Below are positions 15,951 through 24,969 of a stretch of DNA of 64,000 bases, piece after piece. The stretch is from Amphibacillus sp052055485 (GTDB lineage: Bacteria > Bacillota > Bacilli > Bacillales > Amphibacillaceae), in NCBI RefSeq assembly GCF_052055485.1, contig NZ_CP197171.1, forward strand, positions 1,674,001 through 1,738,000. The letters run 5' to 3'. The stretch's first letter is position 1; every line of letters begins with the position of its first letter. The notes beneath the pieces are model-generated. The model searched no databases and was not told where the DNA came from. It saw nothing but the letters and a program-made list of their open reading frames with translations. A program made the translations under genes and the position numbers.

Positions 15951-17126
15951 TTAGTGTCGATTGGGAACAAGTTCTGGATGACGGTGTTTAGCCACCACCA
16001 TTAAGATACCAGATAGCAGCAAAAGCAGGCTGGTTGAAATGAAGACTGCTGAATAGCCTAAACTAGCACTGATTGTTCCACCTAACATGGGACCAATCAT
16101 ATTGCCAAAGAAGCGGAGACTAGTATTGTAACCCAGTACTTCACCTTGCATGGAGAGAGGTGCCTCTTGCCGGATATAGGCAATCCGTAGCGGGATAATT
16201 CCACCTAAGAATATACCTAGGAAAAAGCGTAAGATAACAAGTTGCCATAAATGAGTGACAAAGCCGCCTGGAAAATAAACGATGGCGGTAGCAAATAATA
16301 AGATCGTTAAGATCCTAATATAGCCTACCCGGTCACCAATGCGTCCCCATCTACGAGCCATTAATAAGTTACCTAAACCTGTTACGGAGAAAGCTAGACC
16401 TGAGAAAAAGGCAATCCGACTTGAACCATGTATTTCTCCAACAAATAATGATAAGATCGGTTGAACGCTAAAATTAGCAATTTGGACGATCATTGACATC
16501 ACCATGACGATAAGAAGCATGGGGTGTCTTAAAATATGCAATAATACTTGTCGACTTGTATATTTAATGGGTTGTTGTTCTTCTTTTATTTGGAACTCTT
16601 TGATGCCGAATAAGACGAGAAAACTGGTTATAGATAATATAAGCGCAAGCCACACGAAAGTGGCTGAATAACCAAACATATCAGCTAAAGCTCCACCGAT
16701 TAAGGGACCCATTAAGGTTCCCGTAATGCTTCCTGTTTGTAGAGTTCCGAGAACTTGTCCAGCTACACGTTTTGAGGTTTGCGTTGTAATTAATGCTTGC
16801 GACATGGAAACAAATCCAGTAAAAACTCCCATAAACATTCGGAGGATGAAAAGCTGGAAAATAGATGTAACATAGCCCATCAAGAAAAGTGAAAGAGCTA
16901 GTCCAAAGCCAAATATAACAAGAATAGTTTTACGACCCATGCGGTCCCCAATTTTACCCCAAAAAGGTGAAAAAAGAAAAGCTGTCACAAATGTAATACT
17001 AAAAATAAGCCCAGACCATGTTTGGATTTGACTATCTGAATAATTACCTAAAGTAGCAATGTAAAGCGATAAAAAAGGCTGTACCATTGTAAGGCTGCCA
17101 GAAATAAAGAAATTAGCAACCCACAT
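15951..17126 (-). CDS. MFS multidrug exporter (MdtG/PmrA-like DHA1 family)
   Basis: Inner-membrane proton antiporter of at least 391 residues with about 12 hydrophobic segments. The loop 2-3 signature GKIGDRMGRKTIL and its half-repeat WGRIGDRVGYIRI are seen, as is the antiporter-type segment GTLMGPLIGGALADMFGY. Start doubtful: the ATG at 17126 begins right at the first membrane helix (MWVANFFIS) and its AAAAGGA is 12 nt away. In frame upstream are 13 more codons reading QEEQLIKRNVAI, the usual cytoplasmic lead of this family, back to ATC (17163-17165) or ATT (17169-17171) behind AGAAGGAAGGG, with a stop just before. No ATG, GTG or TTG is in that stretch. Substrate unknown. Confidence 0.85.
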   Translation of the reverse strand: MWVANFFISGSLTMVQPFLSLYIATLGNYSDSQIQTWSGLIFSITFVTAFLFSPFWGKIGDRMGRKTILVIFGFGLALSLFLMGYVTSIFQLFILRMFMGVFTGFVSMSQALITTQTSKRVAGQVLGTLQTGSITGTLMGPLIGGALADMFGYSATFVWLALILSITSFLVLFGIKEFQIKEEQQPIKYTSRQVLLHILRHPMLLIVMVMSMIVQIANFSVQPILSLFVGEIHGSSRIAFFSGLAFSVTGLGNLLMARRWGRIGDRVGYIRILTILLFATAIVYFPGGFVTHLWQLVILRFFLGIFLGGIIPLRIAYIRQEAPLSMQGEVLGYNTSLRFFGNMIGPMLGGTISASLGYSAVFISTSLLLLLSGILMVVAKHRHPELVPNRH

Positions 17127-17375
17127 GATGGCTACATTCCTTTTAATTAACTGTTCTTCTTGGATGCGAATCCCTTCCTTCTAAAATGTTTCGACTCCCT
17201 AAATATCTATCATACCTCAACAAACTAAAAAATGAAAGTGACTGTTCTATTAGAATTTTATAGTTTTTTCATGGATAATGGCGTATGATATAGGGTAAAC
17301 GTAAACTGTAACGAAGTTAATTAATTTGTTCAGAAAGGTCTCCGGCGGATTTAGTGGAAGTAAGGAGTGAGAGAA

Positions 17376-19709
17376 ATGGCAAAACAAGATAAAGATTGGG
17401 AACAAGAATATAATCGAGTAAAAGAAGTAGGTAAATTTATTGATCAAAAAATAAACCGTTTAAAAAAATATATCAAAATGATTAAAGAGCGTGTGATCGG
17501 GATTAGGAAAGATTTCTGGGAAGATGTCACGGTCAACTTAACAGAAATGGATGATGCCATTGAGACACAAGCCAGTTTAAAACAGCAAGCTGAATTTTTA
17601 TCAGAAAGAGAACGCAGCCATGGTCAGTTGTCTCAGCAGTTGAATAAGCTATTAGACTTAAAAGAAAAACCCTATTTCGGCCGCATTGACTTTATTGAAG
17701 ACAAACAATCAGAGAAAGAGCAGATTTATATTGGTACATCATCTTTAATGGATCAAGATGAGGAGCATTTTATTGTCTATGACTGGCGTGCACCAATAGC
17801 AAGTATGTATTATGATTATTCACCAGGTCCAGCTGCTTATGAGGCAATTGATGAGAGGATCGAAGGTGAAATGACGTTAAAACGCCAATATGTAATCAAA
17901 CAAGGTGAATTAACGGGTATGTTTGATACAGGTTTAACGATTGGGGATCATTTATTACAAAATGTGCTGGGACAGTTTGCCAATACAAAAATGCAAAGTA
18001 TTGTTGCAACCATTCAACGTGAACAAAATAAAATTATTCGTAATGAAAAAAGTAAATTTTTAATTGTACAGGGAGTTGCAGGAAGTGGAAAAACATCAGC
18101 AGCTTTACAAAGAGCGGCCTATTTACTTTATCGCTATCGAAAACAACTAACTGCGGATCAAATGATTTTATTTTCACCCAATCCATTATTTAATAGCTAT
18201 GTTTCCCGAGTCTTACCTGATTTAGGGGAAGAGAATATTAAACAAATGACATTTTATCACTATGTTGAACAGCAATTACGTGAGCGTTTTAAAATTGAAT
18301 CGCCGTTTGAACAGCTAGAAGTCGCTTTTACTGAAGGACAAAAAGATGATTGGCCTCGTCTTGTAGGGATGCGTTATAAGTCGAGTGAACATTTTCAAGC
18401 TCGAGTAGATACCTTTTTAACAGAGCTTTTAGAGGAAGGACTACAATTCCGAAATATTCGCTTTCGTGATCAACTCGTTTTTGACAAGCAAGAATTAGCC
18501 AAGTATTTTTATCGATTCCCTGATCGCACTTCCATCCAGCTTCGATTAGAGAAAATGACTGAATGGATTTTACAGAAATTAAAAGAGATGGAACATGAGC
18601 TTTTAAAAGCAGATTGGGTTCAAGATGAAGTTGAGCTTCTTGATAAAGATGATTTTCAAGATGTTTTTATGAAAATGCAGGAGCAGTCTTATGATCAATC
18701 AGATAGTGACGTTGAAGCTTATTACTTAAAACGGAAGGTTATCAAACGTCAATTAACCCCACTTCGAGAAAAAGTAAAGCGCTATGCCTTTGTCAATACA
18801 AAGCGTACTTATTTACGACTCTTTGACCAAGAGGAGGCAGGTCAAGGCTTAACACCAGAGGAGTGGAAGGAGTTGGCTGCTTTCACTAAACAAAATATTA
18901 ACGAAAACTTCTTAACCTGGGAGGATGCGACCCCATTTCTCTATTTTGAGAAAATGATTATCGGGTTTGAAGAGAACCGAGCCATAAAACATATTATTTT
19001 AGATGAAGCTCAAGACTATTCTACTTTTCAATTACGTTATTTAACGCATATCTATCCGAATAGTCGGATGACATTATTAGGCGATATCAACCAAACCATT
19101 TATTATCACAGCTTAACAGGTAATATTCTTGCTGATTATACTGAAGATCAGACAGAACGAATAACATTATTAAGAAGTTACCGCTCAACACGACCGATTG
19201 TTGAATTCACAAGATCTTTCATTGAAAATGGTGAAAAAATTGAGCCCTTTAATCGTGAAGGAAATAAACCTATTGTCTATGAACTCGATAATCCAACGAT
19301 TGCTGAGTATAAATTGTATGACACAATTGATAGCTATTTAAACAAAAAATATGGTCATATTGCAGTTATTACCAAAACAATAGCTGAAGCAAAGGAACTC
19401 GCTCAGCTATTAGCTAAATCTTACCAAGAGGTTCAATTAATTGATGAAGAAACCCATACATTTAAAGAAGGGATCCATGTGATCCCAGTCTATTTAGCCA
19501 AAGGGATTGAATTTGATGGTGTGATTGTTTATGATGCATCTGCTCACCAATATTTAAATGAGCTGGAGCGCCATATTCTCTATACTGCTTGTACCCGGGC
19601 CATGCATGATTTAACATTAATCGCCATTGGCGGTGTCTCACGTTTTGTTAAAGAAGTACCAGAAAGCTTATATCATTTTTATAAAGTACATGAAGTTAGT
19701 ATAGAGTAA
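17376..19709 (+). CDS. helD: HelD, RNA polymerase-recycling UvrD-like helicase
   Basis: Superfamily 1 ATPase of 777 residues. In B. subtilis HelD binds RNA polymerase and releases it from stalled complexes. Seen: a coiled N-terminal arm (residues 1-90, Lys/Glu-rich), Walker A GVAGSGKTSAA at about 232, Walker B ILDEAQDYS at about 541, SYRSTRPI motif IV region, and a C-terminal helicase motif VYLAKGIEFDGVIVYDA. ATG at 17376 follows AAGGAG by 8 nt; an earlier in-frame GTG overlaps that site. Monocistronic, closed by a long terminator. Confidence 0.93.
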   Translation: MAKQDKDWEQEYNRVKEVGKFIDQKINRLKKYIKMIKERVIGIRKDFWEDVTVNLTEMDDAIETQASLKQQAEFLSERERSHGQLSQQLNKLLDLKEKPYFGRIDFIEDKQSEKEQIYIGTSSLMDQDEEHFIVYDWRAPIASMYYDYSPGPAAYEAIDERIEGEMTLKRQYVIKQGELTGMFDTGLTIGDHLLQNVLGQFANTKMQSIVATIQREQNKIIRNEKSKFLIVQGVAGSGKTSAALQRAAYLLYRYRKQLTADQMILFSPNPLFNSYVSRVLPDLGEENIKQMTFYHYVEQQLRERFKIESPFEQLEVAFTEGQKDDWPRLVGMRYKSSEHFQARVDTFLTELLEEGLQFRNIRFRDQLVFDKQELAKYFYRFPDRTSIQLRLEKMTEWILQKLKEMEHELLKADWVQDEVELLDKDDFQDVFMKMQEQSYDQSDSDVEAYYLKRKVIKRQLTPLREKVKRYAFVNTKRTYLRLFDQEEAGQGLTPEEWKELAAFTKQNINENFLTWEDATPFLYFEKMIIGFEENRAIKHIILDEAQDYSTFQLRYLTHIYPNSRMTLLGDINQTIYYHSLTGNILADYTEDQTERITLLRSYRSTRPIVEFTRSFIENGEKIEPFNREGNKPIVYELDNPTIAEYKLYDTIDSYLNKKYGHIAVITKTIAEAKELAQLLAKSYQEVQLIDEETHTFKEGIHVIPVYLAKGIEFDGVIVYDASAHQYLNELERHILYTACTRAMHDLTLIAIGGVSRFVKEVPESLYHFYKVHEVSIE

Positions 19710-19714
19710 AAAGA

Positions 19715-19757
19715 AAAAAGCCTTGACGATCGATAAATTCGATCGTCAAGGCTTTTT
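19715..19757. terminator. Strong bidirectional terminator
   Basis: A perfect 19-bp stem, AAAAAGCCTTGACGATCGA against its complement (19739-19757), loop TAAAT. It serves helD and the convergent zinc-transporter gene. Confidence 0.95.
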
Positions 19758-19767
19758 TTATCCTTAT

Positions 19768-20577
19768 TTAGAGCATTAATAGCAAACTTAATGCCATTAC
19801 GGCCATTCCTGAAATAACGCCATAGATTGAGGTATGTGTTTCATCATAACGTTTTGCTGCTGGGATTAATTCATCAAGTGAAATGAACACCATAATGCCT
19901 GCTACGCTAGCAAAAATAATACCGAAAAGTGTATCGGTTAAGAATGGCATTAATAATAGGTAGGCGATAAGTGCTCCAGCAGGCTCTGCTAATCCTGATA
20001 GGAAGGAAAGTTTAAATGCCTTTTTCTTACTCCCTGTGGCAAAATAAACAGGAACAGAAATGGCAATCCCCTCTGGAATATTGTGAATCGCAATGGCAAT
20101 GGCGATTGGGATCCCGAGTGCAGGATCTTGGAGTGTTGCAGTAAATGTGGCGATTCCCTCTGGAAAGTTATGAATTGCAATTGCCAATGCAGTAAAGGAG
20201 CCCATCTTTAATAAACTTTTATCTTGAAGAATAGATGGTTTCTTTTCCATGTCCTCAACTTTTTTTACTTCATGAGGGTTTTTCTCCTCTGGAACAAAAC
20301 GGTCAATTAATCCAATTAATAGCATACCACCAAAGAAACTGGTCACAGTCACCCATGAACCAGAAGTCTCACCAAGCTCACTAATTAAGGATTCCTGAGC
20401 CTTGAAGAATATTTCTACCATTGAGACATAAATCATCACGCCAGCGGAAAAACCGAGAGAGAAGGAAAGGAATTTTGTATTTGTTGTTTTTGCAAAAAAG
20501 GCAAGTACACTTCCAATTCCAGTTGCTAAGCCGGCAAATAAAGTTAAACCAAACGCGAGCAATACATTTCCATCCAT
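19768..20577 (-). CDS. ZIP-family divalent metal transporter (ZupT-like)
   Basis: Membrane importer of 269 residues with eight hydrophobic segments and a central charged loop (KVEDMEKKPSILQDKS). Helices 4 and 5 carry the metal motifs HNFPEGIATF and HNIPEGIAISVPVY, which form the binuclear site of ZIP proteins. Likely brings in Zn(II), perhaps Fe/Mn. Upstream on the minus strand, the palindromic stretch AATACTTTAGTTTTAGTATT (20612-20631) could be a metal-regulator site, but I cannot assign it. Confidence 0.92.
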   Translation of the reverse strand: MDGNVLLAFGLTLFAGLATGIGSVLAFFAKTTNTKFLSFSLGFSAGVMIYVSMVEIFFKAQESLISELGETSGSWVTVTSFFGGMLLIGLIDRFVPEEKNPHEVKKVEDMEKKPSILQDKSLLKMGSFTALAIAIHNFPEGIATFTATLQDPALGIPIAIAIAIHNIPEGIAISVPVYFATGSKKKAFKLSFLSGLAEPAGALIAYLLLMPFLTDTLFGIIFASVAGIMVFISLDELIPAAKRYDETHTSIYGVISGMAVMALSLLLML

Positions 20578-20923
20578 TTGTTAAATCCCTTCTTTTTCTA
20601 AAAAATAATTAAATACTTTAGTTTTAGTATTAGAATATCTATTTATAGTTAAATGAACCATTTATTTATATTATAAAAGCAACGATCCAAATATGTGCTT
20701 GGCTGGTCAAAGTTTCTTTGAACCCTTCTTTTTAACCTAAGCACATTTTAAAGTGATTTTACTAAAGTTACAACTATTTTTTATTAAAACGTAAATTTTG
20801 AAAATAGCCATTAGATGTAGAATCTTGAATTTCGTGTGCAAGCACCATGCGGTTGCAGGCAAATTTTAAATGACGAGTATAACCCAATTCTAACCATTAA
20901 ATAGATTAAGATTTTGAGTGAAT
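20578..20923. other. Gene-free region upstream of the ZIP transporter
   Basis: Apart from the imperfect palindrome at 20612-20631 (outer arms AATACT/AGTATT) nothing recognisable was seen. Confidence 0.3.
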
Positions 20924-20963
20924 AAAAAAACAGGTGAAGAAAAAATTCTCCGCCTGTTTTTCA
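20924..20963 (-). terminator. Terminator of the nag operon
   Basis: AAAACAGGTGAAGA pairs with the TCTCCGCCTGTTTT side with two mismatches; on the minus strand it ends in T7. It lies just past nagB. Confidence 0.85.
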
Positions 20964-20977
20964 TTAAAGCAATCTGA

Positions 20978-21706
20978 TTATTTTAGTAATGAAGCGGCAG
21001 CTTCGTCGATTACAATAGTTACTTGAGGGTGCTTTTGTAATACTGAAGCAGGGAAGTCCTCTGTTACTTCTCCTTCTACGAGCTGTTTGACCGCTTCAGC
21101 TTTATTTTCTCCTGAGGCGAGTAGAATGATTTCATTGCTTTCCATAATACTCTTAATCCCCATTGTTATCGCTTGGGTAGGGACATCCTCTTTATGATCA
21201 AAGAAGCGTGAATTTGCCTCGATTGTTGCTTCAACTAAATCAGTCATTTGTGTACGACTTGAAAATGATGTTCCTGGTTCATTGAAACCAATATGTCCAT
21301 TGACGCCTAATCCGAGGATTTGTAAATCAATTTCACCCGTTTCTTTAATCAAAGCTTCATAATCTTTACATTCTTGTTCAATATCAGTTGCTACACCATT
21401 CGGTAGATGTGCATGCTTTGGATCAATATCAATATGATTAAATAATTTTTCGTCCATAAAATAACGATAACTATTTGGGTTATCAGCGCCAAGACCGATA
21501 TATTCATCTAAATTAAAGGTGATTACATTTTTAAATGAAACCTCTTGTTCTTTATAGGCATCAATTAAATTCTGATAAAGACCTTCAGGTGTTGACCCTG
21601 TTGCTAGACCTAATACAAATTGATCAGATGCTTTAATCTTATCAATCACCTGCTTGCTTGCCCATTCACTCATCTCTTGGTAATCTTTCACTTTTACAAT
21701 CTTCAT
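20978..21706 (-). CDS. nagB: Glucosamine-6-phosphate deaminase
   Basis: Cytoplasmic isomerase/deaminase of 242 residues converting GlcN-6-P to fructose-6-P and ammonia. Family blocks: GLATGSTPEGLYQNL, NLDEYIGLG, and LGVNGHIGFNEPG with the catalytic His. The short form without the C-terminal allosteric extension is usual in Bacillus. Its start overlaps the nagA stop by 4 bp (coupled translation). Third gene of rpiR-nagA-nagB. Confidence 0.96.
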   Translation of the reverse strand: MKIVKVKDYQEMSEWASKQVIDKIKASDQFVLGLATGSTPEGLYQNLIDAYKEQEVSFKNVITFNLDEYIGLGADNPNSYRYFMDEKLFNHIDIDPKHAHLPNGVATDIEQECKDYEALIKETGEIDLQILGLGVNGHIGFNEPGTSFSSRTQMTDLVEATIEANSRFFDHKEDVPTQAITMGIKSIMESNEIILLASGENKAEAVKQLVEGEVTEDFPASVLQKHPQVTIVIDEAAASLLK

Positions 21707-22863
21707 TGGCTCACTCCTTGATAAACTATTTTCCCTTTTTTAAGGGTTATTTTCAAATCTAACTGATCATCTACAAGCAACAGATCAGCATCTTTCCCAA
21801 CAGCAATTGATCCTTTATCTTTGAAAACACCAACCTGTTTTGCTGGATTTACTGATGCCATTTGAATAATATCATGTAATGAAACATTAGGCATTGAGAA
21901 GAATTGCTTTGCTCCATCAATCATATTCAGGATACTGCCAGCTAATGAACCATTATCTAAAACTGCACGATCCTCAGTTACTCGAACAGGCTGTCCACCT
22001 AATTCGTAATCACCAGGCTCGAGTCCTTTGGCTCGCATGGCATCAGTAATTAAGATCAGCCGCTCTGGGCCAATATTTTGATAGATTAATTGTAACATGG
22101 CAGGGTCAACATGGATACCATCAGAAATAATCTCTGCCTTCAATTCTTTCACCATAAATGCAGCGCCAACAGCTCCGATATCACGATGGTGAATACCATT
22201 CATGGCATTACATAAGTGAGTCACTTGGTTAACACCATGCTTAACAGCTTCTTTTAACTCAGAGAAATTTACATCCGTATGTCCGGCTGAAACATTGATA
22301 TCTGCCTTACGTAAAGCAGAAGTTAATGTCCAATCTTGATCGTGCTCGGGAGCAATGGTGACGGTTTTAATCTTATCAGCTGCAATTTCTTGCCATTTAT
22401 TAAATAACTTGAGATCTGGTTTGCTAATATATTTTAAAGGTTGTGCACCTGCTTTTGATTTTTCGACAAACGGCCCTTCAAGATGGATTCCAATCATTTC
22501 AGCACCTGTATCTACATTTTCATATTGAGCTAAATTTGCTAAAGCACGTTCAATATTTTCAGGTGCTTGTGTCATCGTTGTAGCTAAAAAACTTGTTGTC
22601 CCTTCTGAGACAAGGTAATTGGCCATTGTTTGGATGGCCTCATCTGTTGCGTCCATCGTATCTGCGCCATTGGCACCGTGAATATGGGTATCAATAAATC
22701 CAGGGATAACATTTAAATGTGTTCCATCAATAACGTCACGGTATGGAGTTAAATCAGCGGGTAAATCCGTGAAGATATCTGTAATTTTGCCATTTTTAAT
22801 CGCTAAGTGCCCATTGACTATGTCGTTTTCTGTGTAGAGAGTTGCATTTTTTATTAACATCAT
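21703..22863 (-). CDS. nagA: N-acetylglucosamine-6-phosphate deacetylase
   Basis: Amidohydrolase-fold metalloenzyme of 386 residues removing acetate from GlcNAc-6-P. Metal ligands in GFIDTHIHGANG (about 57-68), E of HLEGPFVEKSKAGA, GHTDVN and THLCNAMNGIHHR; the catalytic Asp in LITDAMRA. Two adjacent ATG codons (22863 and 22860) follow AAGGAG; the second has better spacing. Lies 8 bp after the rpiR-type gene and overlaps nagB. Confidence 0.96.
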   Translation of the reverse strand: MMLIKNATLYTENDIVNGHLAIKNGKITDIFTDLPADLTPYRDVIDGTHLNVIPGFIDTHIHGANGADTMDATDEAIQTMANYLVSEGTTSFLATTMTQAPENIERALANLAQYENVDTGAEMIGIHLEGPFVEKSKAGAQPLKYISKPDLKLFNKWQEIAADKIKTVTIAPEHDQDWTLTSALRKADINVSAGHTDVNFSELKEAVKHGVNQVTHLCNAMNGIHHRDIGAVGAAFMVKELKAEIISDGIHVDPAMLQLIYQNIGPERLILITDAMRAKGLEPGDYELGGQPVRVTEDRAVLDNGSLAGSILNMIDGAKQFFSMPNVSLHDIIQMASVNPAKQVGVFKDKGSIAVGKDADLLLVDDQLDLKITLKKGKIVYQGVSQ

Positions 22864-22871
22864 ATCACTCC

Positions 22872-23711
22872 TTAAAATAGTTTATTTGTTATATTTCTGT
22901 TGATTTCCTGTTGTATTTGTTTAGCCGATTTACTATTTTTAATTGATAACCCTGTACAGATTAAATCGACTAAATAAAGCTGAGAAATTTTTGCCACAAG
23001 TGAGCCTCGATCAATCGGGCTTTCCTTTGTTGCAGATAAGAGCACATGATCAGCAAGCTTCGTCAAAGGAGATTTTAAATAATTTGTTAAAACAATAATT
23101 TTTGCCCCTTTATCCTTCGCAATCGAAACATGGTCGATGATTTCCTTTGTACTTCCTGATAGGCTGATGGCAATAATAACAGTTTCATTATTAGATGTTG
23201 TTGCTCGCATCATTTGGGCATGAGTATCTGGAATAACCGTTATGTTTTTACCCATTAGCATGAATCGGTTTTGCATATCAAGTGCCGCAATTCCAGAAGC
23301 ACCAATGCCAAAAGCAACGACATCTTTACTACTATCGATTAAATCAACCACTTGATCTAATTGCTCCTGATTAATGGACTGATATGACTCTTCTAATGTC
23401 CGAATCATATTCGTTTTGATTTGATTTGGATAAGTCATCGTATCTGAATTTTCAACTTTATGATTACTCTCTTGGGCATAAGCTAATTTGAAAGCTTGGA
23501 AACCATTGTAACCGAGCTTTCTGAAGAAGCGTAAAGCGGTTGCTTCCGCAACACAACTATTTTCTGCTAGCTCTGTTAATGAATCATAAATAATGGTTTC
23601 TTGATGATTGATGATATAGTCATATATTTTCCTTTCAGACTTTGTTAAACGATATTTATTTTGTTTAAGTAGAAAGGAGGGGCTTAATAAAGTGTCCGGT
23701 TTTTGTTCCAT
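22872..23711 (-). CDS. RpiR/MurR-family regulator of the nag operon
   Basis: 279 residues: N-terminal RpiR helix-turn-helix (about 15-90, SLTELAENSCVAEATALRFFRKLGYNGFQ region) and a C-terminal SIS sugar-phosphate-binding domain (about 120-260, VVAFGIGASGIAALDMQNRF and IIAISLSGSTKEII). It leads the operon with nagA and nagB, so GlcNAc-6-P or GlcN-6-P is the likely effector; this is inference from context. Most Bacillus use a GntR-type NagR instead. A palindrome upstream (23756-23771) is its likely operator. Confidence 0.88.
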   Translation of the reverse strand: MEQKPDTLLSPSFLLKQNKYRLTKSERKIYDYIINHQETIIYDSLTELAENSCVAEATALRFFRKLGYNGFQAFKLAYAQESNHKVENSDTMTYPNQIKTNMIRTLEESYQSINQEQLDQVVDLIDSSKDVVAFGIGASGIAALDMQNRFMLMGKNITVIPDTHAQMMRATTSNNETVIIAISLSGSTKEIIDHVSIAKDKGAKIIVLTNYLKSPLTKLADHVLLSATKESPIDRGSLVAKISQLYLVDLICTGLSIKNSKSAKQIQQEINRNITNKLF

Positions 23712-23755
23712 TAAACATCTCCTCGTGATGAATTTGTAAGTTGATATGTCTATTA

Positions 23756-23771
23756 TGACAGTTAACCGTCA
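23756..23771 (-). promoter_or_regulatory. Candidate operator of the nag operon
   Basis: TGACAGTTAACCGTCA is a palindrome with one mismatched pair centred on GTTAAC, 45 bp upstream of the regulator's start. A related but less symmetric sequence, TGTCAGTTAACTATCA, lies at 32280-32295 near the other RpiR gene. Confidence 0.55.
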
Positions 23772-23827
23772 AAATGAAAAGAGAAATGATAGTTAATAGT
23801 TTTTTGAAAAAATAGGTATAAGATTAT

Positions 23828-23860
23828 TGTCTTGAATTCGAGATAATAATTTGCTAATAT
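23828..23860 (+). promoter_or_regulatory. MhqR-type operator over a promoter
   Basis: TGTCTTGAATTCGAGATA (23828-23845) is an inverted repeat centred on GAATTC and close to the MhqR box of B. subtilis (TATCTCGAATTCGAGATA). It covers the -35 TTGAAT (23832-23837); the -10 TAATAT (23855-23860) is 17 bp further. This matches control of hydroquinone/quinone-induced dioxygenase genes. Confidence 0.8.
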
Positions 23861-23890
23861 AAAGTTATAATATGAGTAGGAGGTTGAATC

Positions 23891-24862
23891 ATGCAATTTT
23901 CAGGTATTCACCATGTCTCAGCTTTAACAGCAAGTGCAGAAAAAAATTATCACTTTTATACAAATATTTTAGGGATGCGTTTAGTTAAGAAAACAGTCAA
24001 CCAAGACTCACATCATATGTATCATCTATTTTATGCGGATGAAATTGGACGTCCAGGAACGGATCTCACTTTTTTTGAAATGCTTGGTGTTGGACAAACC
24101 TATCGTGGCAATAACAGTATTTCTTTAACAGGATTACGAGTAGCAAGTGATCAAGCTCTTGATTATTGGATTGAAAGGTTTTATCAGTTTTCAGTGAATC
24201 ACCAAGGAATTAGTGAGCAACTCGGTCGAAAGGTCATCTTTTTTGAAGACCCAGAGCGACAGCGCTTGATGCTTGTCTCAGATCAAAATAATACAGGTGT
24301 GGAAGCGGGGATTCCTTGGGCTAAGAGTTCAGTTCCTAGCGATTATGGCATAACTGGATTGGGGCCGGTTCGTCTAACTGTCCCTGAACTAGCACCAACA
24401 GCAGATAAATTAGTGAATCTGTTGAACTTCAAACATGTCGGTCAGTACCCTGCTTATCAAGACGGACAAGCTGATGTAGAAGTTTATCAAACAGGTAAGG
24501 GTGGAACTGGGGCGGAAGTCCATGTTGAGATAAGGACAGATTTGCCACAGGAAAGACCGGGGCGTGGAAGTGTTCATCATGTTGCTTTTCGAGTTAAGGA
24601 TCGTTCAGAACTTGAAGCCTGGTATGAGAAAGTAAAAAAAGAACGTTTGCCTAATTCGCGAATTGTCGATCGCTATTATTTTCAATCGCTTTATTTTCGT
24701 GAGCCAAATGGTATTCTTTATGAATTAGCCACAGATGGGCCAGGTTTTGCGACTGATGAATCAGTGGAAACGTTAGGTGAGTCACTAGCGTTGCCACCAT
24801 TTTTAGAAAAGAAACGTGCTGAAATTGAGGCACAAGTCAAACCCTTAGAGACCAAAAAATGA
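23891..24862 (+). CDS. Ring-cleaving glyoxalase-fold dioxygenase (MhqO-like)
   Basis: VOC-superfamily protein of 323 residues made of two paired domains, each with betaalphabetabetabeta modules. Likely Fe(II) ligands are the His in GIHHVSALT (7-8), the His in GSVHHVAFRV (about 222-223) and the Glu in LYELATDGPG. B. subtilis MhqO/MhqE act in detoxification of hydroquinones and catechols. The MhqR-like operator over its promoter independently supports this reading. GGAGGTTG ribosome site. The mhqR gene itself is not in the window. Confidence 0.88.
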   Translation: MQFSGIHHVSALTASAEKNYHFYTNILGMRLVKKTVNQDSHHMYHLFYADEIGRPGTDLTFFEMLGVGQTYRGNNSISLTGLRVASDQALDYWIERFYQFSVNHQGISEQLGRKVIFFEDPERQRLMLVSDQNNTGVEAGIPWAKSSVPSDYGITGLGPVRLTVPELAPTADKLVNLLNFKHVGQYPAYQDGQADVEVYQTGKGGTGAEVHVEIRTDLPQERPGRGSVHHVAFRVKDRSELEAWYEKVKKERLPNSRIVDRYYFQSLYFREPNGILYELATDGPGFATDESVETLGESLALPPFLEKKRAEIEAQVKPLETKK

Positions 24863-24886
24863 ATTTAACTTTTGAGATATAAATTT

Positions 24887-24928
24887 AGCACTTGCTCCTA
24901 GCTTTATAATAGGAATGAGTGCTTTTGC
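24887..24928 (+). terminator. Rho-independent terminator
   Basis: AGCACT...TCCTA (24887-24900) pairs with TAGGA...AGTGCT (24910-24923) around a 3-nt internal loop, followed by TTTG. Confidence 0.7.
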
Positions 24929-24969
24929 TATTATTCCGGGGGATTAGATGTCACATAAGTTTTGGCAAG

